Assembly (NCBI GenBank): GCA_013433145.1
Contig: CM024183.1
Location: forward strand, 7,173,703-7,237,702
Reading direction: 5' to 3'
Length of the DNA stretch: 64,000 nt
Source of the DNA: Ascaris suum
Taxonomy: Eukaryota > Nematoda > Chromadorea > Rhabditida > Ascarididae
Position numbers and translations under genes: made by a program. Positions within the stretch are counted from its first letter, which is position 1; each line of letters opens with the position of its first letter. The notes under the pieces were generated by a model. It ran no database searches. It was not told the origin of the DNA and worked only from the letters and a program-made list of their open reading frames with translations. Below, piece by piece: positions 12,307 to 25,289 of this stretch.

Positions 12307-15300
12307 TAAATTATTTTTTACTGAGAAAAAAAATCTTTTCACATCATGATTACGATGTTAAGCCGGATAGAATGAATATTTCAAAGGTAATAGACCAGAA
12401 AATATGGAACGGAAGAAGATTTGTTTAAAGCTTTATTTTTAATTTGCATCTGTATAAATGGCATCGACGACGTGTACATACACTTATGGTTGCCTCATCG
12501 ATAGTCTGAACTCGAGAATAACTAAATCTATAGCACAGAAATTTTATGACAGCTATGTGTGTTCACAATAGAATGATATGTAAGAATCCCACCATCATCA
12601 CTTCGATAGGAATTAACCAAACCGGAATTTAAAAGAAACTACCATCAATCTTATATCGATCGAAAACTATAGGAGTTAAATTATGCAAATTTTATTGTTT
12701 ATTAGCGTTTATGAAATTGAATAGTATGCTGAGTGGCATGCAAACGCTCATACCTCGTGAGAGGATTTCTGGCTTGATTTTTGGTGTGAGTGAGCAAAGA
12801 ATGTTTGATGATTTTTCGAAAATCTCTCCTTCATGCAAGTTTTGACAATGTCACTAATAGCCTCAATTGAGTCCAATAAGATGGGAAAAAAATTCTGTTC
12901 TGTTGCGGGCTCACCTATTCATTACCAAATAAAGGTCGAGAGGAAATACGCAAAAGGTAGAATAGATAGGCGAGTGGTATCCCTTCAGCAACTCAGAAAA
13001 CCCTGAAGAAACTATGCAATACTCTGCCTTTTGCATATCGTTTTTATAGTACTTCTTTTGCGTCATATTAAATCATATTAAAAGCTAAAAATTAAAAAGA
13101 ATCGCTGATAAAAGTTCAATCATTACAGCTTTGGTGATGACGTTGATAAGAGTTTGCAAGATAAATACCTTAGTTGTGCAAATGAACGTATTAACTTCAA
13201 ATGCTATGGTAATAATAGAGATTTTTTTCCACCTTAAAAAGTGTAGAATTTTGAGATAAACCCCATGAGGCTTCGATTGTTCACTTAATCACTCTTATCA
13301 CTCAAATATTTCCAAGCAGTTATCAACGGAAATTATCACTTGCTATGAGATGGTTTTAAATTGCCTAATCCCTTTATAAGATAAATAAAATCTGAGGGAT
13401 TCCCGCTCATGTTCATACATCTGTATGCAGAAGCAAGAAATTTATAGGAAATTATTTAGGTGATAATCTTAAGTTTAAAGTGGAGAACTAATTAAAGACA
13501 TTGCTGACAGATATGAGAGTGATTTGATTATAAGATAATCTAAAGAGATTTCGATGATTTTATTTGATAGCTGTAAAATTATTATGCAAATATTTTAAGA
13601 GGTCAATTGCACGAATGACAAATAAATTATCACGATGAAATGGTCGTAAGAAAAACAAAAATTTAAATCTCGAGGAAGACAAAATCATTAAATAATACGA
13701 AGATGCAAAACAAAAGAAAGCACTAGTAAAATGAAACAAGCTGTAAGAAATTTTTTTTTCAAGGCTCAAGGCTAAATCGTTTTTCATAGAATTCGCTCTC
13801 AACGATGATATCAAGGTCCTTTCTCGAAAATAATATTCCATCGATTCAATTCTTTCCTCATCGTATCATCGAAAATATCCTAGCGAAAACGGCTAAATTT
13901 ATGAGCGAAGTAGACTGATTCCCATTTCACTAATATATACAAGTTAAATGTGCCGCCCATTTGTACGGATTATTCTGAAGAGCCAGTAGTGTTGTCTATT
14001 GAAACGTCATTGTGCATCTCAAAACTGGTCTAGTGGTATTGGCACTGAAAAGATAAAAATAGTGTTCTACCCCATAGACAGACAACTAACCACATCGGCA
14101 AAAGAGCAGGAAATCGACGTTAAACCACCTGTGTAATGTTGTTCGAGAGTGTGAGTACGTATGAGAGTCAAACAGCACTAAATTCACTAGCAGTTTTATA
14201 ACGCTGAAAGGTCATACTATTATTTGTGGCCTGATTGTGGTCTCGATTTGATCTCGAAACACATGAAAGAGATTATGTAAAGCTTTGAGTACAAAAAAAA
14301 ATGCTATTGTGACAGGTAAGTTGGAATGATGAGGGTAGGGTCTCGGCGAAAAAAAATTCCTGGAAAAGTCGATTATTTTCATTATATACGCGCAAAATAT
14401 ACATAACCGTTCGTTGATCGTAAAATTTCCCAATAATGCTTATCTATTATAACGCAAATAAGCAAAAATTTTCGTATTACTACGATAAGATGATTAGTTG
14501 TTCGTTCCTATAGAGTAGAATTTAGGTTAATGAGTAAACGAGTATGCATGAATTCGAAACATTTTTCGAGTGGATATTTTTAAGGAAGCGTTTGCGTTGT
14601 ATTGTAAAGGTGCCTCTCTCTTATATGTGTACTGCATTCGCTCTGCAGTAGAAATTCGAGAGTGTAGATCATAGAATGTGTGTTTTATGGCTCCGAAAAA
14701 TATTTGCATCAGTTCCACTCGCATAGTTTTAGTCCGTGACCTATATGTCGAAAAACTGGCGTCGTTACTCTATCACAAATTGGAAATCGACATGAACTAA
14801 TCTGAGGAGGGGAGCAGGAATGAGTTCTCATTTTAAGGCATTGTTTTTTAGAACAAGATCAGAATCTCCATTCGTGTTTTCTCAAAACTACATTAAACGT
14901 TCAAACTTCTCAATAAAGAACACCCTAGCGCCCGTCTTATAGAACTTTTGGGCTGATTTGTTTGAAGATGCACTTAATTTTATTTCCAACTGCTCAATGG
15001 AGGAAGGAACGAACAACTTCCCAAAAGAGGGCTCCTTTATTCGCATGCAAGGATAGGGTAGAATGGTACTGAGGAATGACACATGAAGGACACTTCATTT
15101 GTTCATGCTTCATCAAATAACCTCTGAATGGCTTTTGTGATATAAGTAAATGTCAGTGTGAATCATATACTTATGCAAATATCTGCGATACCATATTGCA
15201 CGATGGCTTCACATCAACGTAGGAAGGATAGATTTATGAGTATGGATTTGCATAAATTATGGCGCAAAATTTCCAACTATGAACAAGTGTTTGGATGACC

Positions 15301-16823
15301 TGCATTTTTAAAAACTGCGTCTATGTTATATCTCTCGAACACAACACTTGCGTCATTCATTTAATTCCGACGATACGTGCCGACTCGTGCTTATTAGCGC
15401 CGATCGCATACAATTTGTCGCCGATCGTTCATTGTGGTGTCATCAAAACGTTTGAACAAATGATAAATACACATGTAGGCTCATTTGTGCTAAATTTAGC
15501 TCATTTTAAAATATTGTTCAGCCTTGATTAACATAGTACATTGTGGTGAGATCATACCTGTACGCTGCCAAATGTACTTTTATGTATGTTTTTGGGTTTT
15601 CTTCTTGCCTAAGAAACAGGTGATTAAGAGTCATTGAAACTAAAGTGACGTTAATTATTAGATCTTTATCAATACAATGGGGGTGTCATTCGATGCAAAA
15701 TTTCTCTTTCAATAATCGCCTTTCAAAGGATTCATAAAATAATATTTGTAAGCTGCTTATACTCAAATATTTATCAATAAAGACTTTAAATATTAGGCAA
15801 TTGACGTATATTTGCTAGCTTATTTGATATTTTTTTCGCAAGAAACTTTGCTGCAAATGCTATGTTGAGAAGAGATTACAATTGATGAAATGATTGCTTG
15901 CAAAAATTCGACAATCACCTGATTGAATAGCATTGCCATTAATGCTTCCTTTAAAATATTCTAATGAAATTCTCGGCAGACCGGCTCATTTGTCACCTTT
16001 CTCGGATTTCATTGAAAACTCTATCACTATATTTGACTTTGGCCATAAAATGAAGAGCAATTTAAGAAAATGAAATATTTATTAAGTAGAAATTATGCTC
16101 AATGAATGAGATCTGGAAATATATAGGTCTCATTATATATTGTCCTATCAGATATGAACGTTCTTCATGAGTAGCTATGAAGTTAGGGTAATGGTTGAGT
16201 GAATGTTTACACGATAATCTCCATCGGCAAAGAGATTCTATCGTTTACTTACTAACGTGAAGCGTTAACAAAACAATGATGTTATGAGTGTTAGACCATC
16301 TGTCGACGATGTACTTCTCCATTTGTATAGCTATTAACAATAAAAACGTCTTTAAAAAAAAACGATATATCCCCTACTAAGCAATCGGATATTGAAAGAC
16401 CCGAAAAATTGATAAAAAACGATTTGTTTAAAAATAAAAAAAAGTAATCATCTTCCATATAAGGAGTGATCGTGGAGTTGCAATTGATATATAACACGCA
16501 AATGTGTTATAACAACACGTTTTTATTATAGGCAAAAGCTGTTCTGCTGGAATGATAAATTCATAGGTAATGAAGTTTGTGATGTCATTGAAACACATTT
16601 TAGTGAGGATTATAACGTGAAATTCGGCGCAAACTTTCAACATCGCTGCAGAAAGATTGACAAAACACTGAAACTCTTGCTTCAAATTCACAGAAAAGTT
16701 TTCTGTCGGTTACAGCCGTTCCAGAATCAAGTTTAACATGTCGGCCGAGGTATTTCCATGAGAGCTGGCCCACAAGGGCCTCATATAAATCCGAAGTGAA
16801 TTTGCCAGATTTTTTTCAGGAGT

Positions 16824-17096
16824 ATGGTATACCTGTACAAATATCCAGCACACCTATGGATAGAGGTTACAGCGCAGGCCAAAATGATCCAAGCATTTTA
16901 CCACACAAAAGGCATAATCCATGTGGGATGCATCATTTTGGTCACTTGGCAGAGGCGGAAGGATCACTTGGCAGGCATAGTAGACGCTTATGCATACCGT
17001 TCACCCGTAAAACTAGGTTTACAAATTGCCAGCAAATGGTTTAACAATATGAACATTTTTTTCAGCTCCAAAGACTCTTATACAGACTTTTTGTAA
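16824..17096 (+). other. Unrecognised coding-like open frame
   Basis: A 90-codon frame opens with ATG just after a TTTTTTTCAG acceptor and runs to TAA at 17094. Composition is richer in GC and in varied amino acids than its AT-rich neighbours, and a second frame over the same bases is also open, which weakens both. No domain recognised. It could be a relict repeat or an exon of an unassembled gene model. Confidence 0.15.
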
Positions 17097-17190
17097 AAGC
17101 TTCGTTTCTTTGGTCTTATATGATCTGAACTGAACATTTGCCCAGTATAAAACAACGGCCATTAGTCAAGCAGCTTGAGGTTCACAATGA

Positions 17191-17511
17191 ATGCTTGTGA
17201 AAGACGACGTAGGAGGTCCTACGGCGTATACTGTGCCGGTTAATTTTCATGGTTTTAACGTTAGCGCTTCACGTGTTGAAATTATCACGCATACAGGTGT
17301 ACATACGCAAATGCACTTTTGGGCACAGGCACGGCGCTCTACGGCTACGTGGCTGTGCGACATTATACAGGCACATGAAGACAGCCTCTTTTTTTTGCAG
17401 AATTTGTTACCGAATGATTCACTGGTATATTTTGGGATTTTTTTAATGTCACATGAAAGGAAAAGGACTATTGAACTAGGTGATAACTTTCTTTCTAGGA
17501 CGGATGAATGA
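17191..17511 (+). CDS. Unrecognised 106-residue open frame with weak cyclase-like motif
   Basis: An ATG-to-TGA frame of 106 codons in locally GC-richer sequence. Residues 29-45 read roughly as S-x-V-E-I-I-T-H-T-G-V-H-x-x-M-H-F, which recalls the metal-binding H-x-G-x-H-x-D-x-P-x-H-F signature of the cyclase / kynurenine formamidase family. Two residues and the Asp and Pro are missing, so an active enzyme is not supported. No partner exons were found. It could be a decayed exon or pure chance. Confidence 0.15.
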   Translation: MLVKDDVGGPTAYTVPVNFHGFNVSASRVEIITHTGVHTQMHFWAQARRSTATWLCDIIQAHEDSLFFLQNLLPNDSLVYFGIFLMSHERKRTIELGDNFLSRTDE

Positions 17512-18554
17512 CCAGTGGAAAAGTTGAATTACAATACTCAAAGATTCCACTCTTCGATATTTTCGAGTGCAATCACCTCTAGTATAGTTCGGCAATGAAC
17601 AAATTCTATATACTCTTTTTGCTTCATTTCGAGATTTTTGCTAAATTTTCGCATATTGTCTCTCATAAAAAGCACTATGGCTAGAAAAAATTCTCGAACT
17701 ATAGAAGCAGCAATTTTATCCGCAAATTCTCAAATTTAAAATGTAAACGCATCGATTAAATGATAATAAAATTAAACCTTTCTCAGATTTATCAGAATGG
17801 TTACGTCATTTGGTTTACGTAATAATATCGCTAACTGGTAGATAAAAATTTACAACTAACTGTTCGTAAGCAAAAAAAAAAACGAGAAACTCTTAGACTA
17901 TCATCGGATGAAGAGGGAAGCCGAATATGTCAAATAGCAATTAAAGGAAATAATTTAGCAAAAATTGAAAGAATATCGGTGACTCTCTGGTGGATAGGAT
18001 AATTCACTTTCAAAGCCATAAGCACGAAATACACCACCGCTTGATGTAGACAACGAACTGATTGAAGCTTTGCACAGGGTAGTTCAAGGTAATAAAGGCT
18101 TCCAATACAGTCATAAAATGAGCAAGCAACCGATCTTGGATGATTGTTTGCAAATATTGGTCTTGCAACAGGAAGTTATGTTTCCACCTAATTACTGAGG
18201 TTGTTTTCGGCACCTTTATTTAATCAATACTTTGAAATTTACTCTATTATTGACTAATTTCATTTAACAAAAAGACTTTAAAAGCGAATGGATCGTTAAT
18301 TCCAAATGTGAGGTGTAAAATAAAAATCATCAATTATGAATAAATGACTATGAAAAAACTGCTGGTATCACCAGTTGATTTGCAGCGAATCATATCTGCT
18401 CTATTCACGCGGCTTTATGATTGCACGAAATATCCTTTCTAATGAATCACTAAAGAGGGAAACGAAACGAAACAAGCAATATTTCAAGCAATAGACGTTG
18501 AAAATTTAAATTTACAGTTATTTATGAGTTAGTCAAAATCAGATGGCATCATTG

Positions 18555-18580
18555 AGGGGAGGGGAGGGGGGGGGGGGGGA
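18555..18580 (+). repeat. G-rich tract with quadruplex potential
   Basis: The run reads GGGGAGGGGA followed by about 14 G, giving four or more G-tracts in under 30 bases on the plus strand. Confidence 0.85.
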
Positions 18581-18799
18581 AGTACGATAAAAAAATTGTG
18601 CCTATTCTTTACTCGGTGAAATCTTAGGAAAATGCATAGTAAAGGGAATGTCCAAACGTATAAACAATCCTCAAAGATGCATTTCGATGTAGTATATTAT
18701 CAAACTATTTTGATAAGAATTTTCTCAATGGATTGTGATTGAAGAGATAACGTTATATTTAAAAGCGTTAAAAATACTTTTGCTAATAAAATGAGCATA

Positions 18800-18856
18800 A
18801 ATTCGAACTTTTTTTTTGCAAACATTTTACAGAAAGTTTGCAAAAAAGTTCGAATT
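18800..18856. repeat. Inverted repeat (hairpin), 21-24 base arms
   Basis: The left arm AATTCGAAC-T9-GCAAAC (18800-18823) pairs with the right arm GTTTGC-A6-GTTCGAATT (18836-18856) around a 12-base loop. Apart from the unequal T/A run the arms are fully complementary. No transcript evidence can be judged from sequence. Confidence 0.9.
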
Positions 18857-19240
18857 AATCATTATTTCTCAAAGAAATATTCAAATTCAAAAAAGAAATG
18901 CATAAAAGTTGAAAATGTTAGAGATTTTCTATTTTTTTTTTAAACGCTCAAATATTGATGCATATTTTTGTAAGTTGTTTTATCGACCAATAATGAAATA
19001 TCTGATAGAGTGAAATTTTTCCATATGCACTCATTTAACAGTGCCTTTTTTAGCTTTTTTTTTTTTTAAATCTTTCAACACTAATCTTTAGGCCAGGAAA
19101 AAAAAAGCATTTTCAAATTTGCATTTGCTCAACAACTAAAAGTAATGATGCAAACAATTATTTGCATAAAATTTTTCAACTTATGATTCATAGATTGGAG
19201 AGAGCCGATATGTCACTCTAAACGTATGTGAAATTTTATA

Positions 19241-19320
19241 TTCATATGTACATATGTCCATTTTATGTCCATACGTTCATATGTCCAATATGTCCAATAT
19301 GTCCAATATGTCCATATGAA
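19241..19320. repeat. Short tandem array, ATATGTCCA-type unit
   Basis: Units of 9-10 bases (ATATGTCCA and variants) repeat across the interval, with the regular core at about 19278-19316. Confidence 0.9.
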
Positions 19321-22300
19321 ATTTTCATGAGGGACTTTGAAACAAAATGAGAAGATAAAACAGCGAGACGGGTATCTGCTCTTGTGAGCTTTCCTCCTTG
19401 TCCCACTGCTCGACTGAAACATTCAACTCAAGGAGCACTCGTATAGAGTGATCTGTATTTTGCAGTAATTTGCAAGATGAGGCAGTAGCAACAAAAATAA
19501 GTATAGACATTCGTGGGTGAATCGAAATTCGCGCTCAATCTGCAACCAGTTCACTTGAAATTTACACCTATCGGGTCATGTGAATCCAGGGACGCGCAAG
19601 AGGATTTAGTACTAAATGCGTATCGAAATGTGCAAATTAATGCATGATTCTGATGCAAAATGCAATGATGCAAATTCGCAAATGATTTGTTGTTTTTCTT
19701 TCTTTTTCTTTTGCAATTCAAAAATTTTCAACCCCAAAAGGTCAATCTCGAAAACGACGTTGCCTATGTGTTTCACTCTTCTTGTTCAGCAATTTCAACT
19801 CAACAACCCACCCTAGGAAGATATGTGCAACTCGATATCATAATTCACATCAATAAAGCTTAAATTTCATATTTGATTCCACATTGAACGAGTATTATCG
19901 AGAATTGAAAAAGAGTGCTTCAATTTTATATTGGTTGGATTCTCATTTTTGACAGATCGAATCATAACAAAATAATACACTTATCAGATTAGAGATTTCA
20001 CATTTCATTCTACTAGAGTCTTAGCATTTTACTCAAAGTGCAATTTCTGCGGTGTAATTGATAAAAGCTTATGTCATCAATTTTGATTCGTTGTGCGATA
20101 TATCGTTTTATTTGAAAATCACATCATAATATTATAGAATCGATGCGCATTTAAGGGAATTTGCTTTATTGCTTTATGCTTAAATCATCGAAGAGAGAAG
20201 TACACAGAAAGATAAAGTGCTCGGCAGTATTTCAAATGTGAGAAAAATTTCATGGTCATTCATTCTAAATTTCCATTCGGCGATACGGCAATCGACAAAA
20301 AAAAATGAAACATTCGGGTCTTTTCACCTTCTTTCCTCTCCACTCATGTGGCAACCTCTTCTACATATGCACTTTTCTTTATTTGACAAACAAAACCACA
20401 TGATGTTTAACAGATAACACCCAACGGTTGTTTCGTTTCATCAGTATCAGAGTTCTTGTACGAATTGATTTCTTCTAATAGATTATGATCCTGCTCGAGA
20501 AAAAAAAAACCAACAAAAGAAAGCGCCAAAAATTTCTTCGTAAACCAGAAAAAAAACTTCAAAATAACTACCAAATTCTATTTTATTAATGATTTCACCG
20601 TTTTCCTCACGTGATTCCATAACATGAACAGAGATGTTTGATTCATCCTTATAATTAACACATACAAGTGGGAAAATGCGCCAATAAAGTTAGCATAGTG
20701 TACGCATTTGTATCCCATTCTTGTAACCAGCCAATTCCACATTAATAACAATTATTGCAAAATAATGCGTTCAGATTTTATTCACTGAAGCATTTGTTCA
20801 AGCCTTCTATAAATGTGATCATAGAAAGTTTTTTGCACTTTCAATTCTTCATGTTCATTTCGTGATTGGTATACTAACTTCAAATATAGGAAATAAATGC
20901 AATCCATATTTACATTCACCTATTGAATATGTTCAATGAATCAAACACAAACAAATTTCGTAACTGCAATCGATCCACCGTTTGAATAATAGGTATTAAT
21001 GACAAGCTTGATGCAAACATTTTCCGCACATATTATATTGCAATGGTCGTTGCAACGCCAAAAAGCAAAATGCAACAGTCAAAACAGCAACACAACACAC
21101 AAGTAAACATAATATGGAAGTGAAAGAGTGACTTCTAATAGTTTCATCCTCAAACTTTTAAAATGTTCCCTTCTTCCATGTAAATAGTCCACGAAAAAAA
21201 AGAACTTCTCAACATTTGAAGTAACAGTTATATCGAGAAAATGCACGGCACACAACGAGTTCCTTCTTTTGTAAATGAGCTCATTACATAAATCGCATGC
21301 ATTAATGTTCAACAAGCGAGGAAGGTCATCATATAAGGTGGCATTAATGACACCTCATAAGATAGATGGGTAGTACAAGAAATATGACACTGCGTCGATT
21401 CGATTTTTGCTTATGCCTAATTTCCGGCGAAAAAACTATTTTTTTTCCTAACGTTCAAGTGATTCCCACAAATAATGTCACTCTTCATTATTTATGAAAG
21501 AGGTAATTTTCAGTTGAAACGAACGTGGCTTTGGAAGGTCATCGTGAAAAGAAAGAAATTTTCCAATATCATGGTTTTTTTTTAAACCTATAGGTTCAAA
21601 ATCCATCATAAACAAAATGATAAATCGATAGGCGAACGTGCATATGCTGAAGCTACGAAATTGTCATTACGCCATTTTCAGTAATTCTCTACGAAAAAAA
21701 AAAATCAAACTGTTCCGATGAGCTTGGAGAATCCCACAAATTAAGAATTTATTTCCACCTAAAAAGATGGGAAGTTTATCGCATTTTGAAGATGCTTCCG
21801 CTCAACCAAGCTCCTCGAGTCTTCGTCACCGTCCTCATCGCACTCTTCTCTTTTCTCTCACTTAGTTCTCTACCACGAATTGAAACACAATTGGTAGCTT
21901 TCAATTCAAATCAGAGTTTGTGTTCACCGCGACAGCGACTGCCACTTTCTGTCTGTGGCTAAACGACATGAACAATGGCCGGCAAGCGCCACCTTCCTGT
22001 CATATTGCAACCAATCTTTGGGGCAGTGGCGAACGGCGCTGGCGGGTAGCCGGGAGGTGAGCAACGTTTGAGAAGGTCGGGTAACAACATTCAGACTTGA
22101 TATTTTCAACGCTCATTTTCCTCAGCATAATCATGCACGATGGGCTCCACCACGTATTTAAACGGTATTTGGAATATTTGCATTTTTCGACACACAATGC
22201 CAAGTACCAACGAGGTAATGAGGGGAGAGATATTGTGAACTGGCGCTGCTTGATTAAGAATAAAAGTTTTATTACAATAATATGAGAAATAATTATCATT

Positions 22301-23186
22301 TATATGTTGCTCTATGGCGGTGAGATGCGCATTAACCTATTTGCGTTTCATCGAGGCTTTATAAGCAGTAACCTTCTGCTGCTCTCGTAGCAGTGACTGA
22401 TCGAATTTGAACTCCTTTATAGAGATGCCAATTTCAATGGAAATAGCGAATAGCTTCGTTGATGACCGAATAACGAATGCTGTGCAAATAGTGCATAAAA
22501 GTGCAAACTATCAGCAACGAATGCAGATGTACTAGCCACGAAAGTGGAGAACGTCCTCGTTAACAGCTGAAAAAATATTACTGCTCTCGCAATTTCTCTT
22601 TTTTTTGCCTGTTAAAGAATAATCCCAATTTAACAGCATTAGCATAAATTCGGAGAGTTCTAAACATCAATGGCCTAAGCTGCACGCATTTTAAGCAATT
22701 TTTCGCAATTTAATTTCACATATTGTTCAATATGGCGCTTTTGTCATAGATTGAGCCATTTTAAGCACATTTCATTCGTTGAACATTAAAACATTTCTTC
22801 AATAAACTAGAAACAGCGGAATGTCAATGGAACATTCTTTCTAAAGTTATATACATATGATGTCAAGGTAACCAACGGAGTAAAGGTGGTAATTCCTGCA
22901 CGATAGATCAGCAGAAATTGGTCTCAAATAAAAACTCTATGGAATCTGAAATGAGGAATTGCTGAATTGACCGAAAATTTTTGAGGAGAAAATTCTTCTC
23001 AAGATTACTTTCTTTTCCAACATCATAAAAAATTATAATTCTGTTTATTATCAATGCAACAATACTTTTGCAATAAAAAAAAAGCAATTGCAATAATATG
23101 TCGCGTCAAACGGCGAAATAGTCAAAACAAAATCCCAACGAAGCGAACAAGAAGATTTCGCTGGAGATTTTGTGAGAAAGGAAACC

Positions 23187-23218
23187 TAGAATCCCCACAT
23201 TGTTGTGAGAGGATTCTA
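23187..23218. repeat. Small perfect hairpin
   Basis: TAGAATCC (23187-23194) pairs with GGATTCTA (23211-23218), and CACA inside pairs with TGTG. A second hairpin, TGTCGCG-TCCTTT-CGCGACA, lies at about 23357-23376. Confidence 0.8.
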
Positions 23219-24430
23219 TGTCTCCTCCTTTGTTGTCATTCTTTGTAAGTGTATTTAACTCTCGACGTCTCTTAGTTGCTGTCTCTTTCGTAAAGCGCTT
23301 AGCGGGTACCCGCATCTCCTCTTTCCCGTAACCCCCCTTTTCTCTCGCATATATTTGTCGCGTCCTTTCGCGACATAATATGCAAATATACTTTCAAGTA
23401 TGAAAAACATAACCACGTGCATATCACGTGTTAAATATTGTGCAACGACAGATGATTGATAAGAAGGAAAAAATTCCGAAGGAAAAAAAAAACCAGCTCA
23501 AAATGAACATATGTACTTTTAATAATATTGAAATGTGAGGTATAGTTTCTCATGAAAACATTGATCAACAGTTCATAGACGTGAAATTGATAAAGCATAA
23601 AAAATTTCTTTTGATTTACAATATCAGATGAAATGAACGAAGAGGAAAACGGCAAAAAAAAAATGTCTAAAGAAAATAGCGATATACACTTTGGAATGTA
23701 TAAAATTTGAATATGGCAAGAAAGAATGAATTGAATTTACGATGTTGATAGTATGGCAAGTGCAAACCGAAACTCTTTAATAAAAATATGAGAAGGGTTA
23801 ATGAAAATGTGCCTCATAAATTATAATATTTCCAGCGCTCATCAGCTAAGGTCATTTAATTGCGTCCATCAAAAGTCGTTAGAAGATTCTTAGTTGGGGA
23901 AAACTAGTCAATAGTGTTTGAGAGGTAGATGCGCGAAATGTCACCAAACGAATGCCGTGTTTCGCATTTTAAATTAATTCTACTGTATCTATCTCTAGAT
24001 TTCTTCAAATCGAAGGGCTCTTAACTTTTCAAACCCAAACAACTCCAGCGCAATCATCTTGAATCTATGAGCATTAACTACTGGTTGAAGCCCTCTCAAA
24101 TAGCAATTGAAAACCAGAACCCTCAGGATCCACGCTCAGAACCCAACCATACTTTATTTTTTGATGAAATGGAATTTTTTTTATCAGTTCCAAGCTCTGA
24201 AGAATGAGATGCATCGAACTTCTCGTCTATCAGTTTGCACAGAAATGACACAAAAATATAGTCGGAAAATCGACTCGCATAGATATATGATTAAATAACC
24301 AATGGTTAATATACGTTCTTTGGTGGATGCAATATGCATAAAATGTAAAGCGTGAAAATGGTAGAATTTAACTGAGGTAATCATATGCCTGAAAATGTAC
24401 GTTCGGAACGGACACATCGAAGTTAGCGTC

Positions 24431-24480
24431 AACTCTCTCTCACCCTCTCTCTCTCCCTCTCTCTATCTCTCTCTTTCTGT
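24431..24480. repeat. CT-rich microsatellite
   Basis: Imperfect CTCTCT repeats on the plus strand, followed about 90 bases later by a candidate first exon. Confidence 0.9.
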
Positions 24481-24572
24481 GCACTGCTTTTGTTAGTCCC
24501 AATAGAGCGAAATCTAACGATCTGTTCGCTTAGAACAGCTGCATAGTTCGAGAAGTGGCAGTACATTCAGCG

Positions 24573-25286
24573 ATGCTTCAACTATTCGTGCAGCTATTCT
24601 TGGAACTGATGAGCATTATTTCAGGTGCAAAATACTTAAACACACTTTACACTGAATGGAGTTTGGAGAATTCCGATTCACTCACTTGCTGATTATGCAA
24701 ATATAATCCCACTAGTATTTGCATTGGACAGCAAAAGAAACGTTAATGATGGAAGGGACTGTCAATATACGACTATATAAATGTGTGATAACCGAATGTT
24801 TTTCTTGAAGTGTATAGAAGTCAAGGCCAGAAGCGCTGTCAAAAAAAGTTGCCTAATCAAGAAAATCTGAATTCATATGTTTTTCAATAATTTCTGAATG
24901 TTTGGTGAAGGATGGGTTTCGAAGATTCGTTTTTTTTGAAGCAATTCGGTTTTCAACATCCTTGCGATGCGATCGTTTATTTGGCAGGAATGAAAATTGT
25001 GGTGATGTTGCTATTCTAGCGTAAAAACACCTCAACAACCTTAAAATATAAAATAATGCACTTCTTTTCGGTTATGAATTGCTTGCTGTTAAGTTTAATT
25101 CCTTTGTTATTGTCATTTATAGATTGCCTGCCCAATCCTCCACCCGACTATATGCTATCCCGAAATGAAGAACTTCCTGAATCACTTGTTAAGATATATT
25201 GCATGAACTTTCATCCATCGTCGCAAGTGCCTTTTCTTTGGTACTCATTCCCGAAATATTGTGTGCATTGGGGGCTGATTAGCTAG
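24573..25286 (+). CDS. Possible small secreted protein, two exons, 71 residues
   Basis: Exon 1 (24573-24624) follows ATTCAG by two bases and encodes a hydrophobic 17-residue start (MLQLFVQLFLELMSIIS). It ends at CAG|GTGCAA in phase 1. Exon 2 (25123-25286) follows CATTTATAG, begins in matching phase, and runs from D-C-L-P-N-P-P-P-D-Y to a stop. The product would be a signal-like leader plus about 54 residues with three cysteines. An unspliced alternative starting at ATG 25056 reads into the same frame with its own hydrophobic leader. No family recognised; codon usage and leader are the only support. Confidence 0.25.
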
Positions 25287-25289
25287 AGA

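Larger units (their letters stand above)
10114..16700. other. AT-rich intergenic sequence, no gene recognised
   Basis: No exon chain was found on either strand. Noted items are a G13 run at 10787, a 17-base direct repeat at 12234-12250 and 12290-12306, and a slightly GC-richer block at 11640-11880 that may be an old repeat. Short open frames near 14527-14724 and 15295-15531 have no splice context or family resemblance. Confidence 0.5.
17520..24570. other. AT-rich intergenic sequence with hairpins and G-tract, no named gene
   Basis: It contains one 59-codon open stretch at 18022-18198, a G-rich tract near 18555, a hairpin at 18800-18856, a tandem ATATGTCCA array at 19241-19320, a TTGCA-word cluster at 19.1-19.7 kb, a GC-richer block at 21790-22100, two small perfect hairpins near 23187 and 23357, and a CT-rich tract at 24431-24480. 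None forms a gene I recognise. Confidence 0.5.
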
